This document shows positions 32,545 through 44,255 of a DNA stretch of 64,000 nt, in pieces (positions within the stretch are counted from its first letter, which is position 1; each line of letters opens with the position of its first letter). The DNA is from Knufia peltigerae (taxonomy: Eukaryota > Ascomycota > Eurotiomycetes > Chaetothyriales > Trichomeriaceae), in contig JAPDRN010000038.1 of assembly GCA_030247855.1 (NCBI GenBank), positions 186,001-250,000 on the forward strand, given 5' to 3'. A program made the translations under genes and the position numbers. The notes under the pieces were generated by a model. The model had not been told where the DNA came from. It made no database searches and saw nothing but the letters and a program-made list of their open reading frames with translations.

Positions 32545-33816
32545 GTATGAGCTTTGACTTGTGTCCGGGGTTTCGGGGTTTCTGTGTAAATGTAAATGAC
32601 TTTGACTTCGACTTGATAAAAGACTCATTATGATTCCATTAGAGGAAAGAGTGGGCGCAAATGCAGGTGAAGGTCGAGACCAACAGCGACAGCGAGAGCG
32701 CGTGTGTTGTAAAGGTGCGGTTGCATACATGATTCAGGTACATTACATTTGTTGGCCATGGGTGAAAGGGGTTGCTGGTCATGGGACAGGAGTTCATGGG
32801 GGTCATAGACATGACTCAGAATCAAGTAAAGGTTCGTGATAACAGTGAATACGTGACGATCGTCGGTTACCTCGACAAGGAGTGGCAAGTGTCGCATAAA
32901 AAAAGCAGCATCAATCTATCGCAGCCTCGGAGGCGACTTGTATGACAAGTTTCGAGTCAACATGCAAGGCCCGTCCCCCTGTTCAGTTGCGTCTTGATTT
33001 CTCGCGCAAATGTTCAGCCTGACTGCGCACACCACCATGTACAAACTGCGCCAAAACGCAGCGCAGTGGACGTCGCCTTTGCTGCCTCCATGCCTAAGAT
33101 GCGAGTCTTCTGGGTAGCGTCTGTCAAAGAACGTGGTCAAACCGTTCCACATTCCTCACGATGCGCCTCTAGGAGCACAAGGACGATGGCAACTTCCGTC
33201 TTACCGAGAATCTCCTCGATGAAGATATCTCCCGACGTCCATGTGCGATTCTTTCGTATAGATGGGGAAAGGTGAATGAGGAGGTGACGTATGAAGACAT
33301 TCAGAATAGGTCTGGCCGAGACAAAGCTGGTTACAAGAAGATTCTTACATTAATTCTACACTCATATAATATATTACTGGAATATTGAAAAAGATATCCT
33401 TCTCAATAGTGTTGACAATCCGACAACTGTTCTAGCGAATTAAGTCGACGAAACATAAGGATAGAAGCACTGAGCAAGACGGAGGACGGAGGTCCGTCTC
33501 TTGGTGTCGTTAAAATCTCCCGTGCCAACGATACTCCCTACCTGAGACAAGATACCATAACAGCGCCAAGTACGGAGTATGGGAAGGGTTGTTATCTAAG
33601 TTGGTTAACCTGGGGCGCTGGTGTCGGAGGCGCTCTGCCGCCCTGAGCAGGGTCTCAGTGACCCTGGAGCTCGGCTACTTCATTACCCAGCTCGATGTCC
33701 TGACTCCCGTCGACAATTTCCTTCGCCGTCACCACCCACATCTCCTGCCCGCGGGAACTCTGCAAGGTACCTTTATTTCGCATCTTGAAGCTATTCGCTC
33801 TTTAAGCGCTATTTTG
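32545..33816. other. Intergenic, 1.3 kb
   Basis: No coding frame with recognisable content on either strand. A/T-rich around 33330-33400. TACGGAGTA at 33571-33579. It separates the housekeeping GDA1 from the regulator that begins the putative catabolic cluster. Confidence 0.5.
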
Positions 33817-35697
33817 ATGACATCTGTAGCTCTACCACACAAGAGGGCCCGCTCACGTCGAGGGTGCTGGACCTGTCGGCAGAAGAAGGTCAAATGTGGC
33901 GAGGAGTGGCCCCGCTGCGAGCGGTGTGAGAGATTGGGAAGATTTTGCGACTACGAACCTCGGGCACGCAAAAGATACACCAGAAAGAAGGTGCCGGCAC
34001 ACCTCACTCCTGAGGAGGCCGACGTTGAATCAACTCTGCCTCAACATCAATCTTCATCGCCTGACATCGGCTTGCAGAGCGTGCGTCTGGCTTCGGTGCC
34101 AGATGTAGAAGCGCGCGGTAGGACTTTACGCCAGCCCTTTCAAGTCTTTCAAGGAGATGCCGGAAGAGGAGAAGAATGCAACACGGAGCGGGACCATGAG
34201 GAGGAATCGAGTGCCTTTGCAACCCCCGATCCCCGAGTGTTCCCTTGTGAGGAAGGTCAGGTGGTCGGTGACGATTGGCTTCCCACCGCTTATTCTGCAA
34301 CATTATCACATTCCGACCATGCGGCGATTGAATACTTCCGTTTTGTATTCTCGCCGACCCAAGACACCAAAGACCCTCTCTTCTCGGTGCCTGCAATCTT
34401 GTGGAGGCTCGCTAAGCAAAATGATATGGTGCTGCACATGATTTGTGCTTTAGGCGCCAAGGAGCTCAACTGTCTAAAGGGAACTAGGGGGCAGACGGAC
34501 AAGACAGGAGCAGGGAAAGAGTCTGGAGAGCAAGCCCACTCTCCGCAGTCCCAGATTGCCGAACATTACGGAGCTGCACTGCATCTGCTGGCAACCGCCA
34601 TCCAAAGAATCGTGGAGATGGTGGAGCTTGACTACATACTTGCCACACTCTGGCTCATGATTGTATACGAGCAAAAGTTTGGCGACGGCTGCGGATCGGG
34701 GCTGATGATCCACCTGAAAGGGGTGGGGACCTTGGTGCAAAGCCGCTTACAGAACATTGGCCTCATAGTCGACCAAAGCAGACCCTGCGTTGTGGTCGAA
34801 GCGGCGGAAGCCATGGCGGGCCCGCAAGGCTGTGTTCCTGAAGCCCGGTGGCAAATATCTGGCTTTTCATCCCGCATGCTTGTGTGGATCTCCCATCTCG
34901 ACGGGGCCGCAGCGCTCAATGGCCTGGGAGGAGGACTCAATCAACTTCTAGGCGAAGTAATGGTAGGTCTGGCTGAGGACGAAGCCATGTCGCTGATTGA
35001 AGGCTTCCGGACGATCCACAAACATTCCCACGCTGCGTTCCGGGAGACTTGGGGCACGTCGTACCCACAGACCCAGCTCCTTGAAGACCTGGAGATCCGT
35101 CAGATGTTTTATCTCTATGGAGAGTGCGGACAGCTGCGTTACTTGCTGAGTCTGGCTGCCGAGGCGAATTGGCGTGACGTTCCTGAGTCCCGAGGCTATC
35201 TGGAACGAGTGGCACACGCACTAAACGAGGTCGCCTTGAGGTACGCTGACATTCTTGAAACGGCCAGCGCTCTCGATTTGCTTGAAGGATGCTTCAGGCG
35301 TCGATATGTAACAAACATCCGCTTCGTTGTGGCCCAGTACAACGCCGTACTTCTGTCTTTCTTTCGAATCACGAGGCGCTGCGCACCGTTGAACGAGCGA
35401 CAGCGAGCGGCGTTGCGCGTCATCCTGGACCTTGCTCATCAGGCATGCAGTGATTCAGGAGAGGTTGCAATGCACCATTTCACCTGGCCATTATTTGTTG
35501 CTGCTATGGAGTCGGACGATCCCGTCCACCGGGCCTGGATCTTGGATAGATTTCAAATCCTGTCCACACAGGGGCAGAATTATCATCGGGCAAATGAAGC
35601 CCTCAAGACTGCATTTGCCGAGCAGCGGATGAATGAGAGACGTGTGAGCTTCTTGGAGTTGGTCCGGAGGGATGACCTCGATCGGTTCGTGATTTGA
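33817..35697 (+). CDS. Zn2Cys6 fungal transcription factor
   Basis: Nuclear DNA-binding regulator, 626 aa from Met 33817. The binuclear zinc cluster near residues 14-41 has spacing C-x2-C-x6-C-x6-C-x2-C-x6-C (starts CWTCRQKKVKC). A basic stretch (RARKRYTRKK) follows and would extend DNA contacts. The rest is a mostly helical regulatory region of the type found in fungal-specific transcription factor domain 2 proteins. The frame stays open upstream to 33589, but that extension does not look conserved. Alternatively, a GTACCT...TAG intron just before CTCTACCACAC could join another 5' exon. It lies upstream of the esterase on the same strand and may control the neighbouring catabolic-type genes (inference). 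Confidence 0.88.
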   Translation: MTSVALPHKRARSRRGCWTCRQKKVKCGEEWPRCERCERLGRFCDYEPRARKRYTRKKVPAHLTPEEADVESTLPQHQSSSPDIGLQSVRLASVPDVEARGRTLRQPFQVFQGDAGRGEECNTERDHEEESSAFATPDPRVFPCEEGQVVGDDWLPTAYSATLSHSDHAAIEYFRFVFSPTQDTKDPLFSVPAILWRLAKQNDMVLHMICALGAKELNCLKGTRGQTDKTGAGKESGEQAHSPQSQIAEHYGAALHLLATAIQRIVEMVELDYILATLWLMIVYEQKFGDGCGSGLMIHLKGVGTLVQSRLQNIGLIVDQSRPCVVVEAAEAMAGPQGCVPEARWQISGFSSRMLVWISHLDGAAALNGLGGGLNQLLGEVMVGLAEDEAMSLIEGFRTIHKHSHAAFRETWGTSYPQTQLLEDLEIRQMFYLYGECGQLRYLLSLAAEANWRDVPESRGYLERVAHALNEVALRYADILETASALDLLEGCFRRRYVTNIRFVVAQYNAVLLSFFRITRRCAPLNERQRAALRVILDLAHQACSDSGEVAMHHFTWPLFVAAMESDDPVHRAWILDRFQILSTQGQNYHRANEALKTAFAEQRMNERRVSFLELVRRDDLDRFVI

Positions 35698-36201
35698 TTA
35701 GCTCGGGACTTGGGCTAGTGTGAGACTGCCACGGATAGTAATGCCAGCAAGAGTAATTGTCGAAGACTTTTAACCGACTTGTAGAACAGTAATGAATCTT
35801 GGCCAGAGGGCCTTCTATACGTACTAAGCCGAAGCCGATCATCTAAAGATACTGGAACTTCGCATAGCTTGCCAGGGGTATTAGCCGACCCTACGGATCC
35901 TCTTGGGGAAATGTGGTAGTCTGGTGGAGTCCGCGTTCCTCTTAGACAAATGAACAGCCGAGCAAACACAGTGACCAACAAACTATTGAGAAAGCCGTGA
36001 TCAAAATCAGTGTTACAAAAGCATAAAGAGTACCTTGAGCGGCTGTTTTTCCAGATAGCGGTTGTCCGGATCGTTGCATCTTCGAGATTGCGAAAGGCTG
36101 CTCTTGGTCCTTGAATGTCGGCCACCCACGGTGGGGATTGATGAACGAAAACAAACAAGTTGATCTCGTATGATAACCACTTGGAGAGCCAAGTATCAAG
36201 G
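35698..36201. other. Intergenic spacer
   Basis: About 500 bp between two plus-strand genes. Minus-strand open frames of 111-147 codons here lack any recognisable feature. Confidence 0.5.
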
Positions 36202-37445
36202 ATGGGTGCAGCAAAGGCCTCGATAAACCATCCATCGACATGGGAAAGTTTTGGACGGCTTGATGATTATTTTGCACAGGTAAGTTGGGAGACGTCTGGC
36301 GATTCGCGAACTGTCTTTCGAGCCATCAGGCAGAAGCTCTAGGTTGATACTTTAGAAGAGTAACAAAGGACACAGGTCGCGAAAGATTTAGAACATGACC
36401 CCAAGCCAGAGCCGTCGCTGGATGGTCTTCCCGATGAACGCATCAAGTGGGAAGCGAAAAGTCGCCAAGATGCCGACAAGATCCTGGAAACGGTCACGGG
36501 TCGAGTTTCGGAGAGAGAGATATTCATTCCCTGCCGCGACGGCCACAAGACTCGTGGCCTCTTGTATCGATCCGGGCAGGATTCTGTTGGCGGTAGGCCA
36601 CTCTTTGTCGTGCTCCATGGAGGCGGGTTCCTCTTCGGTAGCGCGGAGATGGAGTCGCCGCTGTGCATTCGAGCCGCGCTCGAGTTTGGATGTGTCGCGC
36701 TGTCGCTCGAGTATCGTTTGGCCCCGGAGCACAGGTTCCCCCAAGCACATGAGGATGTATGGGATGCACTTCAATGGGTGAGTCGGGTCCTTCCACCGGT
36801 TCAACCCCCTTCGGATGCTGCTCTGCAGAGTAGTCCCCTTGCCTCGGGGCCGCGCTGACACGCGAAGCGCAGCTCACATCGAATCCCGCCAGTATCGGGG
36901 CCGACTTGACCAAGGGCTTCATCTTGGGAGGGTGTTCGGCAGGAGGCCACATCACCATCCCCTTGTCACATCGGGCCCGGGACAAAAAGCTCTCCCCGCC
37001 GCTGACGGGAATCTACCTCAGCATCACGCCTGCCTTGGCACATCAGGCGGTGCCGGAGAAATACCGGCCACTGTACAGGAGCCGAGAGCAATTTCGCGAC
37101 GGCATTTCCTTGGATTTGGCCTCCATCCTCCTCTACGACAAGGCCAGCGAGCCCGACGTATTCTCACCACTCTGGAGTCCTTTACTGTGGCCCACCGGGC
37201 ACGCAAATCTCCCTCCTGCTTACTTTCAGATCTGTGGAGCGGACATGTTGAGGGACGAGGCCCTGATATACGAGCGAGAGCTACGGCTGAACGACATCGA
37301 GACCAAAGTCGACATCTATCCCGGCCTTCCTCATGTGTTTTGGTATACGCATCCGGATCACCCTGCAGTTCCAAAGTATCATGAAGATGCGAAGAACGGC
37401 ATTGGTTGGCTACTTGATCGGAAATGTTCTTCTGGTGGATTGTAA
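36202..37445 (+). CDS. Alpha/beta hydrolase (HSL-type esterase/lipase)
   Basis: Carboxylesterase-type alpha/beta hydrolase, 350 aa. Exons are 36202-36279, 36376-36777 and 36873-37445, all phase 0. Exon 1 supplies STWESFGRLDDYFAQ. The oxyanion motif HGGGF is near residue 107 (LFVVLHGGGFLFGS). VALSLEYRLAPEHRFP follows, a hallmark of the hormone-sensitive lipase family. The nucleophile elbow is GGCSAGGH (usual GDSAGG, with Cys replacing Asp). The catalytic Asp is in QICGADMLRDE and the His in GLPHVFW. An in-frame upstream Met at 36160 is possible. No signal peptide is seen, so intracellular action on a short ester is likely. It is flanked by a regulator and a dioxygenase-like gene. Confidence 0.9.
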
Positions 37446-37702
37446 AATGATACGATGGATCAAGGGTGAATCAATGGCTCATGGAAAAGTAGGATACCCA
37501 TCTGTGCAATGGTGCATACTTTCTGCTCCAGATGGAATCAGGAGGCCAAACACTATTAGAGATGTTGACGAGATCGTCTGAATGGAAAAAGCTTGAAAAT
37601 ACAGATGACGGAGAAATCCACACAACGATTAGCATACATTCACATAAGTTGGCCCGGGGAGTTGACGACTGGCAGGCATTGAAGCCTTATGGATTCCGAC
37701 TT

Positions 37703-39212
37703 TTACAACCCCAAGACTTCATTTGCCAACACCCTCATTCTTTTTTGTCCCTCTGTCAGCCCTTCGGCATCCTCATCCAGCGCCAAAAATCCCATTGCCC
37801 TCAATCCATCGTCGCATAGAATGTTCTCCAAGCGCGCACCGCAGTCCTCGTGCTGGTTTTCCACCTCATACCCTTCTTGTAGCCTCTCAAAGTCACGCGG
37901 CGGTACGCCTTTCAGGAATGCTTCCCGGGTGCTGAGCAGAGAGTCGAGATTGTACGGCGTCAGAGGATTGCATGCGTTGTAGAAGACGGTGGAGTCGTTC
38001 TCTCCCGGATTGGTGGAATCCACGCCGTGGACCAAATCACAGTGCCAGAAGACATAGTCACCCGGCTTGACGGGAGGGATCCCGATCAGGGCCCGGTCGA
38101 GGGCCAGGTGAGGGTGGTGTTCGGGGCTCGGGAAGAACTGCGTGCTCCCGGGAGTGGCGCCCGGGAATGTGGGTTGGGATTCGTCAAACTCGCCGTCGAC
38201 GAAAAGAGGCTTGAGGAGCAGGTATGCCACGGACGCCTTGAGGCTGGGAAGGAGGCGCAGCGTGCCCTCGCCGGTGTTGGTGTGCGACAGGGACATCCAG
38301 CCTTGGAGACTTCTCCAGGCCGAGCAAGACGTTTCGTTGGCGTACAGGTCGCTACGGGCGTTGAGGCGTTCGTCTGCCGCCCATCCATCCCAATCTTGCC
38401 ATCGACCTTCGAAGATGGCGGCGTAGTTGCGCCGGTAAGCCTCGTCTTCCCAGCGTTCGGTCCCGCCACTGTCGAGGTGAGGCTTCAGGGGAAATTGGTC
38501 GGGGTCGTCGGACGGCTGGCGGATCCGGATCCGGTCTGGATACACGACCTGCGTACCGAGATCGATCGGCAGTGACGGGTCGGAGACGTGCCACAATCGA
38601 GACACGCTGTTCATTGCTTCCAGGACTGCTGGGTGTGACCGAATCTGGACCTGAGGCTCGGTCCAGTAGACGTTCCACCCGGCGGGTTTGTTGAAAGGGA
38701 CACCGCCTACTCCGGGGTGGCGATGAACGTAATCCTTGAGCTTGGCTCCCCATTCAACTGCTTGCTCTTCGGGAACGACATTGCGCAGGATCACGCAGCC
38801 TCTGTCTCGGACAAGGTCGGCAAAATCTGGAGGAAGATCGCCCCCTGTGAATCATGTCATGAGTTTCTGAGGTGGCTGGCCAGTCGGATTCGCCCCTTTT
38901 CAGGAGAGGCACGCTTACCATTCTTTCGCAAATCTTCGAAGTCAATCTCAGGAACCATAAAGGGCCCGGAATTCTGAATACGTTTGACTTCCGAGCTCAG
39001 GACATCGAGAAGGCGTCCGTACGATTCAATTACTTTCTGCTTGTTTTCCGTCTTGACAAGGGACGCCTTGAGCACTGCAAATCGCCGGTCAAGCAAAGGC
39101 AACCTGTACCTCCATGTCAGCCAACAAGCCGTCTGAAGCGGTCGTAATAAACATACTGGGAAGTCTTCTGAACAGTCGTAAGGATTTGGGTAGTAGCATT
39201 GCCGGAAGACAT
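37703..39212 (-). CDS. DUF1479 protein (YbiU-like, Fe(II)/2-oxoglutarate oxygenase fold)
   Basis: Family of dioxygenase-like proteins of uncertain substrate. The model is complement(37703..38844, 38919..39103, 39157..39212), 460 aa. Exon 1 (MSSGNATTQILTTVQKTSQ) joins LPLLDRRFAVLKASL, then PEIDFEDLRKNGG joins DLPPDFADLVRDRG. Each junction is in phase with GT-AG ends. Probable metal ligands are His and Asp in PHLDSGGTERW and a distal His in HCDLVHGVD. Other family segments: VVYPDRIRIRQP, GTLRLLPSLKAS and GIPPVKPGDYVFWHCD. Homologues often sit in fungal catabolic clusters. Here it is convergent with the esterase (257 bp apart). Confidence 0.9.
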
Positions 39213-41235
39213 GGCTGTCGGTACTTGTGGATGGTTCTGGTGCAATTATTGGTAGCTTTGACATCTCAGGGCTTCTGAAGGGCGAGATAATAGAATATAC
39301 ATGTGGATTGATACTGCCTTTATGTGTACCAGAACCATCTGTGTTTGGTTTGCCGTCCGAAGTATCCTTTGCTGGGGAATTTCGTCCTCGAGCGACCTTA
39401 GCGGAGTGGACTTTGAGAAGTTGCCAATTGTTTGTCTTTTGGTTCGGGATTGACCGCCCCAGAGGAACCTTTGACTTCCAGAGCCGAAGAGACAGCCACC
39501 TCCTTGGCCGATGAAGATATAACCCAGCGGGCTCACCAGGTCAAGCTCGCTTAATTCCAGGTGTAGACGACAAAAAGCCGACCAACACTGAGGCTCGGCA
39601 ATTTGGACCCACATTTTCATCCCGTGCGTGGCAAGCTAGTGTGACCTTCTTCATGCCCTGGCATATCCTCCGTCGCACGTAGACTTCACCCTCTACACCC
39701 AGCAATCATGAACGATTGTTACTCGTCCAACTTTGTTGATCTTAATGGCCCTTATCCGACACACTGCCGCCACGCAAGCTTTGAAGGTGTAGTCTCGACC
39801 CGCCAGGATCGACGAGCAATGTGAGTTAGCTTTCACCTGCCTGGGGCCCCAATGCCCGAAACCTGGGGTTGAGGTTTCGTAGGCATGAAAGAAGAAGCCT
39901 CACTTTTACACCTTGCTACAGATTTGTGAGTTGACCTGTAACAAACGGGCGAGCGAGGATTCATCTTTCGAGCAACCCCTGCTCTCCTGCGAAGACAAGG
40001 AGACCGAGAACCATCAACAGCCATGTAACTGCCTAAGAGGGTCCAGGATATAGATCTGGTCAAGGACATGAACGGGCCACTATTTTGGTATGCATTGTCA
40101 GCTGCACTGAGTTATGCCTACCTCGGGCTGCGAAAATGCGAGCAAAGGAGGCATACTAACAGCTTCCTATATGGGCGGAATTTCGTCCGGAATCGGTTGG
40201 AATAACTCTTCTTTTGACCATAGGAGAAACACCTGACACGACCAGAATATTTTCATACATGTCAAGCTATCGGATCCTCTGCTTCCAGGCTCTCAGATTT
40301 GAGGATGTCTTCAAGCTCAACGTAATTTTCATGCTTGAGATGATCTTGTCGTGCGCCTGCGTCTTTTCATCTCGCTGATCGCTGCGGTCGAAGACTGACC
40401 CTCACCATTACCGCGTTTCAGATAGTGTCAACTATCCATAACGAATGAACGAGTCTGGCTCTAATCACTGAGATGCCGTTCTCTGTCTAGTTGTATAGTA
40501 AAAAGGAGCGTCAATCTTTCTCGAATTGTGGCGGTTCTCGTTGTCGTATTGACCATCGCATAGGGCCTAGTTAACGCTCGACAAACTACCTCATCAATAA
40601 GAAGCGCTCTTCCAGGGCCACTATAATATAAAAGAGTGACTTCACACGGCGTTAAAAGGAGCGTGCTGAGACTAGTGTAAGGTCTCGACTTGTAAAGACA
40701 GGCGCTGAAGGGAGTACTCCGCGGGACGCTATCTCTTCCCGTTCAATAGATCCGAACAAAGGGAGGCACCTCAAGGCCATCATTCACTGACCAGAATCTT
40801 ATCTTTATCTCTCACTCGCCCTCGATTAAACTTACTGGAGCATAGCCACTCAATATCTTGAATGTAAAATGGGCAAAGTGATGTGTAACGCATGCTTGTA
40901 AAACTCGTGTCTAGAGACATATAAACCCACGTAACGGCAGATGGCTCTCATTGCTAGGAATATAACGGGTAAGCATCAGAACAGCAGGCTTCCCCGGGAT
41001 GGAATTACAAAGATTCACTATCGAATGAATGCCAGATACTCACAGCATAATTTTGATATCGAAAAAATCAGACTGTAGCGTAACATTGCTGGTCACAAAG
41101 CGTTAATAGCCACTTTGCTTGCTAAGCCATATCGACAAAGTAGACAACTTCACAGAATGGTGTTTACTCAAAAGAGGGATTCCTGCGAGTTTCCAGCAAC
41201 TCATGCCACCTCCTTGGTAGCGAGAATTTCGCTCG
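39213..41235. other. Intergenic, 2.0 kb, largest gene-free stretch
   Basis: No frame over about 125 codons and none recognisable. No transposase, LTR or tRNA signal was found by eye. Base composition is more mixed than in neighbouring coding DNA. It could hold a decayed element, but I see no inverted ends that would prove this. Confidence 0.45.
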
Positions 41236-43055
41236 TTAAGCGTTACCTGTCTCTTTGACAGTGACCAGATGCAGATCCTTTGTCTGGCTATGCATCTCAA
41301 GCTGAGACTCTTGAGCTCCATAGCTGGCTGCCTTGTATTTCCTAAACTGCCACACAGACACCTTTTCATGGAATAGCTCATCAAGCTCTTCCAAACTGCG
41401 GAAGCCTGTTTCTGGCAGATAGAATAGAGCCCAAACAAATGCGGAAATGGAGAAGGCCCCCCAAAGAAAGGCTATACGCGGTCCGAGGTCGCCCTGTCCC
41501 GGATCCTGAATGTAGGGGCTTATAAATGTAATGAGGATTGAGGTCGAAAAGCCGCTGATCGTAGCGATTGTGATCGTTTTTTCTCTGAGTTGCAAGGTGG
41601 AAACCTCAGCGGTAACAATCCACACGCTGCGTTGATGTTAGTATGATAACACCATCTTTCAGGAATGGAATGACTCGTACCAACTGCTCCAAGCAACAGT
41701 CATTACGATGTCCCAAACGAATAGGCATGCTAGTGCTCCCTGCCGGTAAGCCTGAGTATGTGCCTTGCTGGAACCTGCGAGTCCGCCTACAGCGAACATA
41801 CAAGTGGCCAGAACGACTGTAGATCCCGTCATGATCCACCGACGGCCAAAGCGATCGGGGATATAAAAAGCGAAAGCCGCTGACATGCAAAAGGTAAACA
41901 AGTACAGAACGACAACCTTGTATACGTCTTCGACACCCATACTCTGAACAAAGAGCACAATATACGAACCGACAAACGAGTTACCCTGTGCTTGCTGGAA
42001 ACATTGTACACCAGTTGCAATCAGCGTTCGGCGGAGATTGGAGCCCCTGTATTCTTGTCAGCGTTCCGACCGTTCACAATGAGGGGGCCAAGGGGATCAT
42101 CGCGAAGGAGCAGGACTACCTGAAGCATTCCAGCCAACCGCTGCTGAAGTGGGTTTTATTTTCCTCTTCCGCAGCCACGAGTAACTGCACCTCATGTGTG
42201 ATCACATCCCGTGAAACGTATGGGCGGAGGATCGCTAAGTTCTTCTGAGCTTCGGTCTCACGGGATTTTCCAATAAGCCAACGAGGGCTCTCCACAATGA
42301 AGAAGGATCCAATCGCGAACACGAGGGCGAGAGGGACTTGGATGAGCAGAACCAGCCTATACGCCCACTGGTCTGTTCGAGTATTCATCCCCCAGTTGAT
42401 AGTGCCGACAAGAACAGCGCCGATTCCAATCGAGAATTGATAGACATTGATCAGCGATCCACGGAGACGCAGTGGCGCTACTTCGGCGAGATAGACCGGG
42501 AGTGTATTAGCGAGGAGTCCAAGTGCTGCAGTGTTGATGAAACGTCCAACCATGATCTGCCAGTAGGATGTGATGGCCGTTGTCATGATCAAGCTTCCCA
42601 CAATGGACATGTAAGCCAAATACCGACAGGCTCGGACGCGCCCAATGCGTTTACTGATGAGTCCTGCTAGAAGAGCGCCAATTGCAAGGCCGGCGATAGG
42701 TATTCCACTACCCGCAGACACCCAGCTCGACGGTAGAATATAGGATTTGGTGTTAGCATCGTAGATGCCGAAGTCTTTCACAAACTGCTGCATGCCGAGC
42801 AGCCCGGACCAGAATCCGTAGTCTAGATTCCATCAGTCTCATGAGCTATAAATGTATCTGGACTTGGACGTCCTTATACGTACCCATACCAAACATGATC
42901 GCACCGAACTGGAAATATCTGTTAGCTCACCTTATTATACCGCGCTGTCATTCTGGCCTCGAAGGACTCACCGAACAGTAGACAGCCACAAACGCCATCC
43001 GAGGTCCCGTGTCCGGAAAGGCAAGCCTTAGGCGACCCTTCAATGATTGTGCCAT
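41236..43055 (-). CDS. MFS sugar transporter (hexose/quinate permease type)
   Basis: Twelve-TM H+-coupled sugar porter, 522 aa. The model is complement(41236..41626, 41681..42046, 42120..42822, 42884..42908, 42972..43055). All junctions keep phase, and one internal exon is only 25 bp. It rebuilds the TM1 motif FGMDYGFWSGLLGM. Further motifs: ISKRIGRVRAC (loop 2), PVYLAEVAPLRLRGSL, VESPRWLIGKSRE, FQQAQGNSFVGSY (TM7), PDRFGRRW, and, near the end, LPETGFRSLEELDELF. The ending PETGFRSLEELD matches PETKGRSLEE with Gly-Phe in place of Lys-Gly. It lies at the edge of the TF-esterase-DUF1479 group and may import the substrate of that pathway (inference). Confidence 0.92.
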
Positions 43056-43643
43056 TGCTCACGATATTTTTGAATCGTCCAGCTCGTTGGGACAACTTTG
43101 CCTTCCCAGAATACTCTTCTGAGGATGCCGTTTTGATCTTCGAGGCATGTCGTGGAGATGCTTAATATATACTCCGTAGTCGGGTAGTGATATCTGCATC
43201 CATCCCTTATTTGAAATCAAATAAGATTCTGCAGCTGGGGAAAAGGCTTCTCGAAGCTTGAAAGGGACTGAAGTGCTCTAGCCGCCAGTAGAGTGAGTGA
43301 GTCAAAGGGTTTCTAAATGGCGTAGTACAATGTCGCTCGGTAAATCCATCGGCTATTTTACTTTGTGGTAGAAATCCCGACCGGCAAATTACTCCCACTC
43401 TTTCTCTTGGGTTAAGGAGCGACTGGCAGTGTCAAATATCGGAACCTCAGCCTTGAATTCCACGGCGAGTGCAAATGCAGAGAGTGCTCCCAGCACTGAC
43501 GCTAGGCCCACAGTACCATAATCGCTGAATTCGACCAAACCACTGGATGGCGACCATGGAGAGAAATCAGATAGAAGCTTTGAAGATGAAAACTTGGTTT
43601 GGCGCTCAGGGCACGCGGGCACTGATTGCGATAATGACTCTGA
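43056..43643. other. Intergenic, possibly decayed 5' part of the WD40 relic
   Basis: About 590 bp. Short plus-strand frames just before 43644 contain WRSGHAG-like text reminiscent of WD repeats but are broken by stops. TACTCCGTA lies at 43170-43178. Nothing else is supported. Confidence 0.4.
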
Positions 43644-44255
43644 CCGAGACATCACAGCCTGAAATTCTTGCCAGATGGGCAACTTTTAGCATCGCATGCG
43701 GCTGATCAGACTCCTCGAGTCTGGAACTTGGAGAGTCATGAGCTTTGCGCTGTGCATGAAGATGCCACGTTTGACAGTCTGGTAAGTTTGCTTCCGGAAG
43801 GATCGGTCACAGCAACCTGGGAGAAGAAGAAAAAAAGAATAGAAGTCTTATACAAAGATGGACAACGTCGCTCTCATTGGGGCAATACACCCACTTTCTC
43901 GGAGGATGGCCAATTCTTGGCGACAACGTCAAAGAGCGGAACCCTCCAAGTATGGGACATGCGAACAGGAGAACTTCATCACACCGAGGAATCATTTGAG
44001 GAGCTGAGTTGGTATTGTGCGGCTTCCGCATCAAACTCGGACAGTTTGCTATCCTTCGCCTTGTCAAATCAGTGGGTGTCATTCGCTGGGGCCAAGATCG
44101 TACAGATCCCGCCTAACCACAGCGTTTGTATATGGGTTGCGCATGGTAGTACAGTTGTCTTGGGTCGTGAGTCTGGTGAAGTGATAGTAATCTCCTTTCA
44201 AATCGACGCCGAGTCGGATACAGGGCGTAGAAGCCAAACTGTCCGGATCTGTTGA
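43644..44255 (+). pseudogene. WD40-repeat fragment, probable relic of an NLR/NWD gene
   Basis: An open frame without a proper start begins after TGA at 43641-43643 and runs to TGA at 44253-44255. It shows LKFLPDGQLLASHAADQTPRVWNLES and then FSEDGQFLATTSKSGTLQVWDMRTGEL. Both fit the WD40 pattern of 'FSPDG..LAS.S.D.T.RVWD'. The C-terminus reads WVAHGSTVVLGRESGEVIVISF. Only about two repeats survive, whereas a propeller needs about seven, and no NACHT or HET domain precedes it. The gene is therefore either a 3' fragment or a pseudogene. Fungal NLR-like (NWD) proteins commonly have such C-terminal repeats. An intact gene with unrecognised 5' exons is less likely. Confidence 0.6.

Noticed and set aside
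33589..33816. N-terminal extension of the Zn2Cys6 factor
   Set aside because: The frame is open, but the extension has no conserved features and the zinc cluster normally lies near the N-terminus. Met 33817 preferred.
39213..41235. Possible transposon relic in the 2 kb gene-free spacer
   Set aside because: No terminal inverted repeats, target duplications or transposase-like peptide found by eye.
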